From: an uncultured Alistipes sp.
GTDB taxonomy: Bacteria; Bacteroidota; Bacteroidia; Bacteroidales; Rikenellaceae
DNA: 44,945 nt
Direction: 5' to 3'
Assembly (NCBI GenBank): GCA_944321185.1
Contig: CALUKH010000015.1
Span: forward strand, 1 to 44,945
In this document: in pieces, positions 16,492 through 28,184 of the stretch
Layout: the number at the start of each line of letters is the position of its first letter
Numbering within the stretch: the stretch's first letter is position 1
Program-made: the position numbers and the translations under genes
The notes under the pieces: generated by a model
Seen by the model: only the letters and a program-made list of their open reading frames with translations
What the model was told of the DNA's origin: nothing
Databases searched by the model: none

Positions 16492-18162
16492 ATGATTATC
16501 AACACTCTGTACGAACTGGTCCGCCACGGCGTGGAAAAGTTCGCCTCGCGGATCGCTTACTCGATGTTCGACGGTGAGGATGTAACTTATGCCGAAGTGG
16601 GTCGTCGTATTACCCGCGTGCAGGAGATCCTCACCACGTCGGGACTCCGGCCCGGTGACAAGGTCGCCCTCCTGAGCAGCAACATGCCCAACTGGGGAAT
16701 CTGCTACCTGGCCGTCACGTCGGCCGGTATGGTCGCCGTACCGATCCTCCCCGACTTCTCGGGCGAGGAGCTCGACATGATCATCGAACACGCCGAGGCC
16801 AAGGCCCTGCTGGTTTCCGACCGCCTCTTCACGAAACTCTCACGTAAGACCATCGATCGGCTGAATGTCGTGGTGCGTACGAAGAACCTCGGCGTCATCG
16901 CCCAGCATGTCCGAGAAGAGGGGGCGACCCGAATCCCCGGTCCCGACGATCTGGCTGTCATTATCTATACCTCGGGCACGACCTCCAAACCCAAGGGGGT
17001 CATGCTGACCCACAAGGCTCTCTGCAAGCAGATCGATCTCTCGGCGGCCATCTTTCCCGTCCAGAGCGACGATACGTTCCTTTCGGTACTGCCCCTGTCG
17101 CACACCTACGAATGTTCGATCGGCATGATCTACCCCTTCTCCGAGGGGGCACGGGTGGTCTACCTCGATCGTCCGCCCACGGCTTCGGCCCTGATGCCGG
17201 CGCTGCGGAGCGTCCGTCCGACGGTGATGCTCATCGTGCCGCTGGTCATCGAGAAGATCTATCGCCATCAGGTCCTCGCCAAGTTCAATTCAAACGGCTT
17301 CTGGCGTACCCTCTACCGGGTGGGATTCCTGCGGCGGCGCCTCAATCGCATGGCCGGAAAGAAGCTGATGAAGGTCTTCGGCGGACGGCTGCGTTTCCTC
17401 GGAATCGGCGGCTCGAAGCTCGATGGCGGGGCTGAACGTTTCCTGCTCGAGGCCCGCATCCCCTATGCCATCGGGTATGGTCTGACCGAAACGGCCCCGC
17501 TGCTGGCCGGAGCGGCACCTTCGCAGGTGCGTCTGGGATCCACCGGTCCGCAGGCTCCGGGTGTGCAGCTGCGCCTCGAAAATGTCAACCCCGAAACCCG
17601 TCAGGGCGAGATCGTGGCCCTGACGCCGAGCATCATGCTGGGTTATTATAAGAATCCGGAGGCGACGCGCGAAGTCTTCACGGCTGACGGATGGTTCCGT
17701 ACGGGCGACCTCGGCGAGTTCGACAAGGACGGATGGCTCTATATCAAGGGGCGTCTCAAGAACATGATTGTCGGTCCGGGCGGCGAGAACATCTATCCCG
17801 AAGATATCGAGAGTGTGTTGAATTCGCACGTCTGCATTGCCGATTCGATCGTCACCGAACACGAGGGGCGCCTGATTGCGCTGGTTCATTTCAACCGCGA
17901 GGAGATCGATGCGATGCTCGACGACTGGCGTGAGGAGTGGGCAACCCGCAAGGAGGCCCTCGAGGCAAAGACCGAACAGCTCAAGAAGGAGATCATGGAC
18001 TTCGTAAATGCGAAGGTGAATCGTTTTTCGCGCATTTCGGAGGTGGTCGAGGAGAAGGACGAGTTCGTCAAAACCCCTACGCAGAAGATCAAGCGTTTCC
18101 TGTACAACAAGCACTCCTCGAACGGGAAAGCGTCGGACCATCCTACCCCCGAAAAATCCTGA
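16492..18162 (+). CDS. Long-chain acyl-CoA synthetase (AMP-binding)
   Basis: A 556-residue member of the ANL superfamily that activates a fatty acid with ATP and joins it to CoA. Motifs seen in order: P-loop IYTSGTTSKPKGVMLTH (about 158-174), LPLSHTYE, the A5-type GYGLTETAP (about 328-336), GWFRTGDLG (about 402-410), and the hinge region KGRLKNMIVGPGGENIYPEDIE (first part only is diagnostic). The catalytic lysine of the A10 motif is probably in TPTQKIKRF near the C-terminus. A charged insertion at about 467-505 (EEWATRKEALEAKTEQLKKE) predicts a coiled coil typical of the Bacteroidota long-chain type. Probable role: fatty acid activation for phospholipids or uptake. It shares a terminator with the convergent DUF2723 gene. 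Confidence 0.9.
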   Translation: MIINTLYELVRHGVEKFASRIAYSMFDGEDVTYAEVGRRITRVQEILTTSGLRPGDKVALLSSNMPNWGICYLAVTSAGMVAVPILPDFSGEELDMIIEHAEAKALLVSDRLFTKLSRKTIDRLNVVVRTKNLGVIAQHVREEGATRIPGPDDLAVIIYTSGTTSKPKGVMLTHKALCKQIDLSAAIFPVQSDDTFLSVLPLSHTYECSIGMIYPFSEGARVVYLDRPPTASALMPALRSVRPTVMLIVPLVIEKIYRHQVLAKFNSNGFWRTLYRVGFLRRRLNRMAGKKLMKVFGGRLRFLGIGGSKLDGGAERFLLEARIPYAIGYGLTETAPLLAGAAPSQVRLGSTGPQAPGVQLRLENVNPETRQGEIVALTPSIMLGYYKNPEATREVFTADGWFRTGDLGEFDKDGWLYIKGRLKNMIVGPGGENIYPEDIESVLNSHVCIADSIVTEHEGRLIALVHFNREEIDAMLDDWREEWATRKEALEAKTEQLKKEIMDFVNAKVNRFSRISEVVEEKDEFVKTPTQKIKRFLYNKHSSNGKASDHPTPEKS

Positions 18163-18336
18163 TCCGGGGACCTGGAGCGGCCGCGTGTTTGAGGGCCCGG
18201 GAGCCGGGAGTCTGAGGAGCTTAAAGGAGCCAGGGGCCAGAAGTCAAGGACCAAAGACCAGAACCAGGGGGCAGAGATATTAAGGCCAAGAACCGGGGCA
18301 CCGGTGTCAAAGGTGTCAACGAAAGAGAGACTGAAA
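18163..18336. other. Purine-rich low-complexity intergenic stretch
   Basis: About 170 bases after the acyl-CoA ligase stop are strongly purine-biased on the plus strand, with repeated short words such as GGAGCC, CCAGG, CAAGGACCAAAGACC and GGTGTCAA. No open frame with recognisable content and no RNA gene is visible. It resembles the other degraded repeat regions at gene borders in this window. Confidence 0.6.
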
Positions 18337-18370
18337 GAAAAACCCGCACGGAATTCCGTGCGGGTTTTTC
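18337..18370. terminator. Bidirectional terminator between acyl-CoA ligase and DUF2723 genes
   Basis: A perfect 34-base palindrome with arms of 17 bases (core CCCGCACGGAATTCCGTGCG), an A-run on the left and TTTTTC on the right. It is symmetrical, so it fits both convergent genes. Confidence 0.9.
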
Positions 18371-18454
18371 TTGCGTGGCGGTGTTCGATTCAATGGACTG
18401 AAGCCGGTTTTGAATCCATCGATTGAGGGGCAGATGCCGGCCCCCCGCCGGAGC

Positions 18455-21400
18455 CTATTGGGCGTCGCTTCCCGAGGCCTGGGCCGTATCGACCGTGGCG
18501 GCTGTATCGGCCGGCTGGGTCGGATCACCTACCTGAATGAGGTTCTCCTCCGAAACACCCAGCGAGCGGTAGTAGTTGTTCAGTTCGGCCACCACGTCGC
18601 GGCGTCCGGCATAGCTGGCCAGGTAGTAGACATCGCCCAGCTGATCGAGCTTCTCGTCGATCACGTCCGAAACCATGTCGCCCTGGGCGCCGTCGAAACG
18701 CAGGTAATACTCAATGTATTCGATCAGCGTCTGTGCATATTCACGCAGCAGGGCGTCGCCCTTTTCGGCGGCACCTTCAGCCCCCATGGCCGAGGCGGCG
18801 TAATAGGCCTCGAGGAAGGGGTAGGTGTTCGAATCCGTGAATCGGATCTGCGAGGTAGGCAGCTTCTCCAGCCCCAGATCGAGCAGTTCGACCGCCTCGT
18901 CGACCTTCCCTTCGCGCAGCAACTCCTTGGCCACGCGGGCGAAGGCATCCCGTGCATGCGAAGCCGAGAGGTTGTACTGAATGAAGTAGTCGACATAGAC
19001 CCGCGGATCGTTGAGGTTGCCGTAGCGGAAGGTGTCGCGGAGCAGCGGTGCGGCGTAATCCGTATCGATGCGGCCGATCTCGTAGGGGTTCTCCACCGGC
19101 GTGCGGATCGGCACGAAACGGTAGGCATAACCGTCAAACTGGAGGTAGTCCATCAGTCCGAGATCCTGCATGATGTAGACCTGCGTGAGATAGATCGGGC
19201 GTTTCCAGTCGAAGTGGGCCAGCATGTCGAGGATCATCAACTGGCTCTTGTCGAGCGAGTTGCGTCGCAGGTTGAGGTAGACCGTATCGACCATCTTGTC
19301 GCGGTCCTTTTCGGCCACGATCCCCGAGGCGATGGCATTCTCCTTGTTCACGGGCAGGGCGATGCGCTTGGTGGGGATGTAGTCGGTCATCGTGCCGTCG
19401 GTCAGCCGGACCTGACTGCGCGGGTCGTCGCTGCGCACGAAGTCGATCACCTGACTGATCTCGGCGCCCTGTTCGATCTTGTCCAGCACCGGAATCAGGT
19501 CATTGGTATAGGTATACTTGCGTTTGGGCAGCGTGAAGGGGACCGGATCGGCCTCGTTGGCCTTGGTCTTCATCTCGTCGATATACCATTCGCCGCCCAG
19601 ATACGACGTGTTGACAATCCGCACGTCGGGCCGCACGCCGTAGACCTCCTGGTTGTTCCACAGCGGGAAGGTGTCGTTGTCGCCGTAGTTGAGGATGATC
19701 GAGTTGGGGAGCGTCGACTGGAGGTAGTTCCAGCCGATGTCGCGGGCCATGGTGCGGTGCGAACGGTCGTGGTCGTCCCAGTTCTGGGCGGCGAGGATCG
19801 CCGGCACGCTCAGCGACACGACCGTAGCGGCGGCTGCCGTAGCGACGGTGCGGCGTTTGGCGATCCACTCGATCAATTCGCGCAGGGCCAGCACCCCGAA
19901 TCCGATCCAGATCGAGAAGGCGTAGAACGATCCGGCATAGACGTAGTCGCGTTCACGCGGTTCGCCGGGCGAGGTGTTGAAGTAGAAGACCAGTGCCACA
20001 CCCATCATGATGAAGAGCCACATGACGATCGTGAAGTTGCGCGAATCGCGGTTCAACTGGTAGATCAGACCGATCAATCCCAGCAGGAAGGGGAGGAAAT
20101 AGTAGGTATTCCGGCCCTTGTTTTCGGCGATTTCGCGGGGCAGGTTGTCCTGCGGGCCGAGGTACATTTCGTCGATCCACTTCACGCCCGAGAGCCAGTT
20201 TCCGTCGGTGAGCGTCGTGCGCGAGGGCTGGATGTCGCTCTGGCGTCCGACGAAGTTCCACAGGAAGTAGCGCCAGTACATGTACGAGAGCTGGTAGTTG
20301 AAGAAGAAGTGGAGATTTTCGCCGAACGTGGGTTCGACGATGCTGTGCGTATCGCCGTACGAGTCGGTGTAGACGTGCTTGCGGCCGTAGTCGAGCACTT
20401 CGCCGCGGATCGGGCGGCCCGAGGGGTCGCGCTGGATTTCGCCGTTTTCGTCACGCAGCGTTTCGGTCTTGGTGCGGTAGGCGGCCCACTGTTTGTACTC
20501 CTTTTCGCCCTTTGCGGGGTTCCACATCCGCGGGAAGAGGGTCATGAACTCCGGGGCATGGGTGTAGCCCGTCAGCACGGAGGCACGCTTGTACTTGCCG
20601 TCCTCGTCAAGATACCAGACGTTCTTGCTCTTCACGTCCTCGGGGGGAGCCGAGTACTGGGCGCCGTACAGCAGCGGGCGGCTGCCGTACTGGTCGCGGT
20701 TGAGCACCGAGAGCAGGGCGTGGGGGTTGTTCGGGTTGTTGGAGTTCATCGGCGGGTTGACCGCGGCGCGAATGGTCATCGAGGCATAGGAGGAGAAGCC
20801 GACGAGGACCATCGTCGTGGAGATCAGGAAGAGATTCAGCACGACGCGACCCTTCTGATGAGCCTTCCAGGCGGCCCATCCCAGCCCGAGGATCAGCGCC
20901 AGGGCGAAGACTACCATGCCGGAGTTGACGGGCAGTCCGAACGTGTTGACGAAGAGCGTGTCGACCTGGGCGCCGAACCAGACCGTATAGGGGATGATGA
21001 TGTTGTTCAGGAAGATGATCAGCGCACCGGCCAGTACGGTGGTGCCGACGACGCCCTTCCAGGTGACGTGATCCGTTTTGCGGAAGTAGTAGATGAAGAC
21101 CAGCGCCGGGATGCAGAGCAGGTTGAGGATATGGACGCCGATCGAGAGGCCCATCAGGTAGGCGATCAGCACGATCCAGCGCGAGGCGTGGGGCTGGTCG
21201 GCCTGTTCTTCCCACTTGAGCATGAGCCACACCACGAGAGCTGTGAACATCGACGAGAGGGCGTAGACCTCACCCTCGATGGCCGAGAACCAGAAGGTGT
21301 CGGTGAAGGTGTAGGCCAGGGCTCCGACGACGCCGGCACCGAGGATGGCGACCGTCGAGGCGGGGGTCAGTTCGGCACCGCCGCGCGTGGCCAGACGGCG

Positions 21401-21706
21401 GGCCAGATGGGTGATCGTCCAGAAGAGGAAGAGGATGCAGAAGGCGCTGGCCAGCGAGTTCATGGCATTGACGGCCATGCCGACATAGTCCGGGTTGCCG
21501 AAGGCGAAGAGGGTGGCCAGACGGGCGAGCATCATGAACAGCGGGGCTCCGGGCGGGTGACCCACTTCGAGTTTGTAGGAGGTGGCGATGAACTCCGAGC
21601 AGTCCCAGAGACTCGACACGGGTTCCATGGTCATCAGGTAGACGATCGCCGCAATGGCGAAGACGCCCCATCCGACGAGGTTGTTCCAGCGTTTGAAGAA
21701 GTGCAT
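18455..21706 (-). CDS. DUF2723 membrane protein, GT-C-like glycosyltransferase
   Basis: A 1083-residue protein. The N-terminal 650 residues hold about 12 membrane segments. The conserved DUF2723 motifs are WDCSEF at about 34-39 and HPPGAP at about 50-55, an arrangement like the acidic catalytic site in the first loop of protein O-mannosyltransferases and other GT-C enzymes. The C-terminal 430 residues are soluble and helical with TPR-like parts (ELLREGKVDEAVELLDLGLE), probably periplasmic. The likely role is transfer of a lipid-linked sugar to protein or glycan, by family analogy only. The start is the ATG at 21706; an in-frame TTG three codons upstream is possible. A consensus -7 box lies inside the 3' end of the helicase gene. 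Confidence 0.85.
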   Translation of the reverse strand: MHFFKRWNNLVGWGVFAIAAIVYLMTMEPVSSLWDCSEFIATSYKLEVGHPPGAPLFMMLARLATLFAFGNPDYVGMAVNAMNSLASAFCILFLFWTITHLARRLATRGGAELTPASTVAILGAGVVGALAYTFTDTFWFSAIEGEVYALSSMFTALVVWLMLKWEEQADQPHASRWIVLIAYLMGLSIGVHILNLLCIPALVFIYYFRKTDHVTWKGVVGTTVLAGALIIFLNNIIIPYTVWFGAQVDTLFVNTFGLPVNSGMVVFALALILGLGWAAWKAHQKGRVVLNLFLISTTMVLVGFSSYASMTIRAAVNPPMNSNNPNNPHALLSVLNRDQYGSRPLLYGAQYSAPPEDVKSKNVWYLDEDGKYKRASVLTGYTHAPEFMTLFPRMWNPAKGEKEYKQWAAYRTKTETLRDENGEIQRDPSGRPIRGEVLDYGRKHVYTDSYGDTHSIVEPTFGENLHFFFNYQLSYMYWRYFLWNFVGRQSDIQPSRTTLTDGNWLSGVKWIDEMYLGPQDNLPREIAENKGRNTYYFLPFLLGLIGLIYQLNRDSRNFTIVMWLFIMMGVALVFYFNTSPGEPRERDYVYAGSFYAFSIWIGFGVLALRELIEWIAKRRTVATAAAATVVSLSVPAILAAQNWDDHDRSHRTMARDIGWNYLQSTLPNSIILNYGDNDTFPLWNNQEVYGVRPDVRIVNTSYLGGEWYIDEMKTKANEADPVPFTLPKRKYTYTNDLIPVLDKIEQGAEISQVIDFVRSDDPRSQVRLTDGTMTDYIPTKRIALPVNKENAIASGIVAEKDRDKMVDTVYLNLRRNSLDKSQLMILDMLAHFDWKRPIYLTQVYIMQDLGLMDYLQFDGYAYRFVPIRTPVENPYEIGRIDTDYAAPLLRDTFRYGNLNDPRVYVDYFIQYNLSASHARDAFARVAKELLREGKVDEAVELLDLGLEKLPTSQIRFTDSNTYPFLEAYYAASAMGAEGAAEKGDALLREYAQTLIEYIEYYLRFDGAQGDMVSDVIDEKLDQLGDVYYLASYAGRRDVVAELNNYYRSLGVSEENLIQVGDPTQPADTAATVDTAQASGSDAQ

Positions 21707-21756
21707 ATGGTTCAAGTTCCTAAAAGCGGTTTGTTGCCTGATTCGCGGTGTGGAGG

Positions 21757-23799
<2,043 letters not shown>

Positions 23800-23810
23800 A
23801 ATAATCGCGG

Positions 23811-23818
23811 TAAAGGTA
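23811..23818 (-). promoter_or_regulatory. Putative -7 element of the helicase gene
   Basis: Minus-strand TACCTTTA, one base from consensus, 11 bases before the helicase start, in the divergent helicase-cysS gap. Confidence 0.45.
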
Positions 23819-23850
23819 CGATAAATTTTCGGGATAACGCATAAAATTCG

Positions 23851-23858
23851 TATCTTTA
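23851..23858 (+). promoter_or_regulatory. Putative -7 element of cysS
   Basis: TATCTTTA, one base from TAnnTTTG, with TTTTCG about 19 bases upstream as a possible -33 element; 31 bases before the cysS start. Confidence 0.5.
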
Positions 23859-23889
23859 CCCGTTCAAAACGTCGATAAACCGAAATATT

Positions 23890-25365
23890 ATGGAATCCAA
23901 ACTCGTGCTTTACAATACGCTGACGCGCCGCAAGGAGGAGTTCGAACCCCTGGTCGAGGGCCGGGTCGGCATGTATGTCTGCGGACCGACGGTCTACGGG
24001 GATCCGCATCTGGGCCACGCCCGTCCGGCGGTGACCTTCGACCTGCTGTTCCGCTACCTGAAGGCCTCGGGATACAAGGTGCGCTACGTGCGCAACATCA
24101 CCGACGTCGGCCATCTCGAACACGATGCCGACGAGGGCGAGGACAAGATCGCCAAAAAGGCCCGTCTCGAACAGCTCGAACCCATGGAGGTGGCCCATTA
24201 CTATACGGAACGTTACCACCGGGCGATGGATGCGCTGAACGTCGAGAGCCCTTCGATCGAACCCTATGCCTCGGGACACATCATCGAGCAGATCGAGTTT
24301 GTGAAGCGGATCCTCGAGGCTGGTTTTGCCTACGAATCGAACGGTTCGGTCTACTTTGACGTCGAGAAATACAACCACAAATACCACTACGGATGCCTCT
24401 CGGGCCGCAACCTCGAGGACATCGTCACCAATACGCGCGAGCTGGACGGCCAGTCGGACAAGCATCACTCCTATGATTTCGCCCTCTGGAAGAAGGCTTC
24501 GCCCGAACACATCATGCGCTGGCCTTCGCCCTGGAGCGATGGTTTCCCCGGCTGGCACATGGAGTGCTCGGCCATGTCGACGCGTTACCTGGGCGAACGG
24601 TTCGACATCCACGGCGGCGGCATGGACCTGATGTTCCCGCATCACGAGTGCGAAATCGCCCAGTCGACCGCTGCGCTGGGGCACGATTCGGCCCGCTACT
24701 GGGTGCACAACAACATGATTACGATCAACGGCCAGAAGATGGGCAAGTCGCTCGGCAACTTCATCACCCTCGAGGAGCTCTTCACGGGCAACCACCGGCT
24801 GCTGGCCCAGGCCTATTCGCCGATGACGATCCGCTTCTTCGTGCTGCAGGCCCACTACCGCTCGACGCTCGACTTCTCGAACGAGGCGCTGCAGGCCGCT
24901 GAAAAGGGGCTCGACCGTCTGATGAAGGGCATCGAGACGCTGGGCAAGATTCAGCCCGCGGCCGAGTCGACCGTTGCGCCCGCCGAACTGGAGGAGCGCT
25001 GCCGCACGGCCATGGACGACGATCTGAACTCGCCGATGGTCATCTCGGCCCTCTTCGACTGGGTGCGCACGATCAACCAGCTCGCCGACGGCACGCAGAC
25101 CATCACGGCCGAAGATCTCGAGACGCTGCGCCGGACGTTCCGCCTTTACGCCTTCGACATCCTCGGACTGCGCGACGAAAAGGCAGCCGGTTCGACCTCG
25201 GGCCACGACTACGTGACGCCGCTCGTGGAGATGCTGCTCGACATCCGTCAGGGGGCCAAGGCTGCGAAGGACTGGGCCACGTCGGACCGTATCCGCGACG
25301 GACTGACGGCCGCCGGCATCCGCGTCAAGGACCGCAAGGATGGTTCGGACTGGGAGCTGGAGTAG
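23890..25365 (+). CDS. cysS: Cysteinyl-tRNA synthetase
   Basis: A 491-residue class I synthetase that charges tRNA-Cys. It shows the HIGH-type motif with the preceding zinc ligand Cys ([17 protein letters not shown], about 31-47), further zinc-site residues ([10 protein letters not shown] and HHECEIAQS), and the KMSKS-type loop written as [11 protein letters not shown]. The C-terminal DALR-type domain and final helix are present, so the protein is full length. Start ATG 23890 ([13 protein letters not shown]) matches the family N-terminus. It is divergent from the helicase gene and followed after 52 bases by a short tandem repeat and a putative lipoprotein gene. Confidence 0.96.
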   Translation: MESKLVLYNTLTRRKEEFEPLVEGRVGMYVCGPTVYGDPHLGHARPAVTFDLLFRYLKASGYKVRYVRNITDVGHLEHDADEGEDKIAKKARLEQLEPMEVAHYYTERYHRAMDALNVESPSIEPYASGHIIEQIEFVKRILEAGFAYESNGSVYFDVEKYNHKYHYGCLSGRNLEDIVTNTRELDGQSDKHHSYDFALWKKASPEHIMRWPSPWSDGFPGWHMECSAMSTRYLGERFDIHGGGMDLMFPHHECEIAQSTAALGHDSARYWVHNNMITINGQKMGKSLGNFITLEELFTGNHRLLAQAYSPMTIRFFVLQAHYRSTLDFSNEALQAAEKGLDRLMKGIETLGKIQPAAESTVAPAELEERCRTAMDDDLNSPMVISALFDWVRTINQLADGTQTITAEDLETLRRTFRLYAFDILGLRDEKAAGSTSGHDYVTPLVEMLLDIRQGAKAAKDWATSDRIRDGLTAAGIRVKDRKDGSDWELE

Positions 25366-25379
25366 CCGCCGGCATGCTG

Positions 25380-25413
25380 CGGGCAGGGGTGCAGAGCGGG
25401 CAGGGGTACAGAG
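25380..25413. repeat. 17-bp tandem repeat downstream of cysS
   Basis: Two adjacent copies of CGGGCAGGGGTRCAGAG (25380-25396, 25397-25413), one difference. They fill the gap between cysS and the next gene. The core GGGGTGCAGAG resembles repeats near the TPR gene. Confidence 0.7.
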
Positions 25414-25417
25414 CTAA

Positions 25418-25960
25418 ATGGTCATTGCGGGTATGAACGGGAAATTCCGACCGAGGAAAGTTTTGCTGCGGAGGCTGATGGCGCTTGTTGCAGCCGTTGG
25501 TGCGATGCTGCCGGCCGGTTGCGCCTCGAATGCCTGCCTCCAGGCCCGCAAACAGACGTCGGTCGTCCAGGGAATGCCCGATCCGCAGCAGCTCGATTCG
25601 CTGACCCGCCATCGGATGACGGTCGGCGCCGAAGAGTGTTACGACCTGCTGTTCGATCTGCTGCAGCGCGAGGGGTGTCTGATCGTGAGTGCCGACCGGG
25701 CTTCGGGGCTTGTCGTGGCGCGGCAGGTGCTGCCCGCCAAACCGACGGCCCTGGTGCCGATGGCCGGGGAGATCCGGCAGCTGAGCTTTGTCGTGCAGCC
25801 GCATCAGCTGGTGAGCGAAGTACGGCTGACGGTCTACATCCTGCGCCAATGGTATTCGGGCGATGCGTCGGCCTTCATGACCGAGGAGCTCGGCTTGTCG
25901 ACCGATCCGGAGATCTACCGCGGCTGGTTCGACCGGCTCGATTGCGCCGTGCCCCGCTAA
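25418..25960 (+). CDS. Putative lipoprotein of unknown function
   Basis: A 180-residue protein. The N-terminus has basic residues then a hydrophobic stretch ending in a possible lipobox (ALVAAVGAMLPAGCASNAC), which suggests an exported lipoprotein, although the -3 position is Pro rather than Leu. The mature part has a conserved-looking body (AEECYDLLFDLLQREGCLIVSADRASGLVVARQ) that reads as alternating helix and strand, with no catalytic motif. I do not recognise a family. The start may be ATG 25418 or ATG 25433; both keep the signal peptide. It stands between cysS and a MATE exporter on the same strand, with G-rich repeats on both sides. Confidence 0.65.
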   Translation: MVIAGMNGKFRPRKVLLRRLMALVAAVGAMLPAGCASNACLQARKQTSVVQGMPDPQQLDSLTRHRMTVGAEECYDLLFDLLQREGCLIVSADRASGLVVARQVLPAKPTALVPMAGEIRQLSFVVQPHQLVSEVRLTVYILRQWYSGDASAFMTEELGLSTDPEIYRGWFDRLDCAVPR

Positions 25961-25972
25961 TGGCACCGCTGT

Positions 25973-26060
25973 GGGGGGGGGAGAAACTCGGGCGACGGAA
26001 AACTCTGGGGGGAAAGGAACACCTCGGGGGGGGACGGAAAACCTCGGCCCGGGGCGCCAG
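25973..26060. repeat. Intergenic G-tract repeat region
   Basis: G-runs of 9 (25973-25981), 6 (26007-26012) and 8 (26026-26033), linked by similar words (GACGGAAAACTC, GACGGAAAACCTC, ACCTCGG), form a degraded tandem repeat after the lipoprotein gene and before the MATE gene. The rest of the 173-base gap shows no gene. Confidence 0.7.
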
Positions 26061-26133
26061 CCACTCGAACGAGGCGGCAGAATGAACGAAGCGTCGGAAT
26101 GTTTCAATGAAGAATCTGTAAATAAGAAAAAGA

Positions 26134-27528
26134 ATGGCTGAACTCAAAGTGGCGGCTCTGGAACTTGGAACCGAACGGATCCGCAAACTGCTGGTGCAGT
26201 ATGCCGTGCCGGCGATCATCGCCATGACGGCATCCTCGCTCTACAACATGGTCGACAGCATCTTCATCGGCCACGGTGTCGGTCCGCTGGCCATCTCGGG
26301 TCTGGCGCTGACCTTCCCGCTGATGAACCTGGCGGCGGCTTTCGGATCGCTCGTCGGGGTGGGTGCCGCGACGCTCGTCTCGATGCGCCTTGGGCAGCGC
26401 GATTACGAAACGGCCCAGCGTGTGCTGGGTAACGTCGTGATGCTCAACATCATCATTGGCGTGGCCTTCGGCATCGTGGCGCTGATCTTCCTCGACCCGA
26501 TCCTCTATTTCTTCGGGGCCAGCGAGGCGACGATCGGCTATGCCCGCGAGTACATGGTCATCATCCTGCTGGGCAACGTCGTCACACACCTCTACCTGGG
26601 TCTGAACTCCATCCTGCGGGCCGCGGGTCACCCCCGCAAGTCGATGTACGCCACGATCAACACGGTGGTCATCAACGCCATCCTCGACCCGATTTTCATC
26701 TTCTGGTTCGACTGGGGCATCCGCGGGGCGGCCATTGCCACGGTGCTGGCGCAGATCATCTCGCTGATGTGGCAGTTCCGGCTGCTGTCGGACCGTCAGG
26801 AGCTGCTCCACTTCCGGAGGGGCATCTACCGTCTGCGGCGCAAGATCGTCCGCGACATCCTCTCGATCGGCATGTCGCCCTTCCTGATGAACCTGGCCGC
26901 GTGCTTCATCGTCATCCTTATCAACAAGGGGCTGAAGGAGTTCGGCGGCGACCTGATGATCGGCGCCTACGGCATCGTCAACCGCCTGGGCTTCTTCTTC
27001 GTGATGATCGTCATGGGTCTGAACCAGGGCATGCAGCCCATCGCCGGCTACAACTACGGCGCGCGGCAGTTTGACCGCGTCATGCGGGTGCTGAAACTGA
27101 CGATGATCGGCGCCACGTGCATCACCGTGACCGGATTCCTGATCGGCGAACTTTTCCCGCGGGTGGCCGTCAGCCTCTTCACGACGGACGAGGAGCTGAT
27201 CCGCCTCTCGGTCGAGGGGATGCGCATCACCTTCATCTGCTACCCGATCATCGGCTTCCAGATGGTCTCCACGAACTTCTTCATGAGCATCGGCATGGCC
27301 GGCAAGGCCATTTTCCTGTCGCTGTCGCGTCAGCTGCTGTTCCTGATGCCGTGCCTGATCTTCCTGCCGCACCTGTTTGCCGACTTCACGCCGTGGGACG
27401 GCAGTTGGGGCGTCTGGGCCTCGATGCCGCTGTCGGACCTGCTGGCGTCGATCGTGGCCTTCTTCATGCTGACCTGGCAGCTGCGGAAATTCCGCGCCAT
27501 GCCGACCCTGGAACCGGATAAAAAATAA
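26134..27528 (+). CDS. MATE family efflux transporter (MepA/DinF-like)
   Basis: A 464-residue inner-membrane exporter with about 12 membrane segments. Signatures are VPAIIAMTASSLYNMVDSIF near the N-terminus, the GVGAATLVSMRLGQRDYETA loop, LRAAGHPRKSMYATINTVV, and in the second half GLNQGMQPIAGYNYGARQF. These match the MepA-like MATE group rather than the NorM-like protein at 4674. Substrate unknown. It is the first gene of a close plus-strand series: the kinase-like gene starts 8 bases after it, then prfB after 12 bases and namZ overlapping. A joint transcript is likely, but a functional link is not obvious. Confidence 0.92.
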   Translation: MAELKVAALELGTERIRKLLVQYAVPAIIAMTASSLYNMVDSIFIGHGVGPLAISGLALTFPLMNLAAAFGSLVGVGAATLVSMRLGQRDYETAQRVLGNVVMLNIIIGVAFGIVALIFLDPILYFFGASEATIGYAREYMVIILLGNVVTHLYLGLNSILRAAGHPRKSMYATINTVVINAILDPIFIFWFDWGIRGAAIATVLAQIISLMWQFRLLSDRQELLHFRRGIYRLRRKIVRDILSIGMSPFLMNLAACFIVILINKGLKEFGGDLMIGAYGIVNRLGFFFVMIVMGLNQGMQPIAGYNYGARQFDRVMRVLKLTMIGATCITVTGFLIGELFPRVAVSLFTTDEELIRLSVEGMRITFICYPIIGFQMVSTNFFMSIGMAGKAIFLSLSRQLLFLMPCLIFLPHLFADFTPWDGSWGVWASMPLSDLLASIVAFFMLTWQLRKFRAMPTLEPDKK

Positions 27529-27536
27529 CCCCTGTT

Positions 27537-28172
27537 ATGGACAAATTCGTAATCAATATCGGCCGTCAGCTGGGCAGCGGCGGCAAGACCGTCGGCGAGA
27601 TCATCGCCCGGCGTCTGGGAATCCGCCTTTACGACAAGGAGCTGATCAACCTGGCGGCCCGCGAGAGCGGCCTGAGTACCGAGTGCTTCGAGCGTGCCGA
27701 CGAACGCGAGGCCAAGGGAATGTTCGCTACACTGCTCGGCTATATCCGCGCCCCGTTCACGGGCTACGAGGGGGGCAATACGAACAACATCCTGGCCAAC
27801 GAATCGCTGTTCCGCATCCAGAGCGACGTGATCCGGCAGATCGCCGCACGCGAATCGGCCATCTTTGTGGGGCGCTGTGCCGACTACATCCTGCGCGACT
27901 GTCCGCGGTGCGTCAACGTCTTCATCACGGCCGACGAGGCCGATCGCGTCGAACGGCTCTGCAAGCGTCACAACTGTACGGCTGACGAGGCCCGCGCGAT
28001 GATGGAGCGCATCGATGCCCAGCGTGCATCGTTCTACAACTACTACAGCCTGCGAACCTGGGGACAGGCCGCCACCTACCATCTGTGTGTCAACTCCTCG
28101 AAGCTGGGCGAGGAGCAGACGGCGGACTTTATCCTGGACTTTGCCGGGCGCAAACTGCACGAGAAATTTTAG
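27537..28172 (+). CDS. Cytidylate kinase-like protein
   Basis: A 211-residue P-loop NTPase of the cytidylate-kinase-like family (PF13189). The N-terminal VINIGRQLGSGGKTVGEIIA is a modified P-loop (GRQLGSGGKT) and is followed by LYDKELINLAA. The middle carries a conserved ESAIFVGRCADYILRD and later Arg/Lys-rich lid residues (RVERLCKRH). It differs from the true Cmk in lacking the full CMP-binding domain, so the nucleotide substrate is uncertain. Such genes are common in Bacteroidales and Firmicutes. It starts 8 bases after the MATE gene and ends 12 bases before prfB. Confidence 0.82.
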   Translation: MDKFVINIGRQLGSGGKTVGEIIARRLGIRLYDKELINLAARESGLSTECFERADEREAKGMFATLLGYIRAPFTGYEGGNTNNILANESLFRIQSDVIRQIAARESAIFVGRCADYILRDCPRCVNVFITADEADRVERLCKRHNCTADEARAMMERIDAQRASFYNYYSLRTWGQAATYHLCVNSSKLGEEQTADFILDFAGRKLHEKF

Positions 28173-28184
28173 AGACAACGAAAT

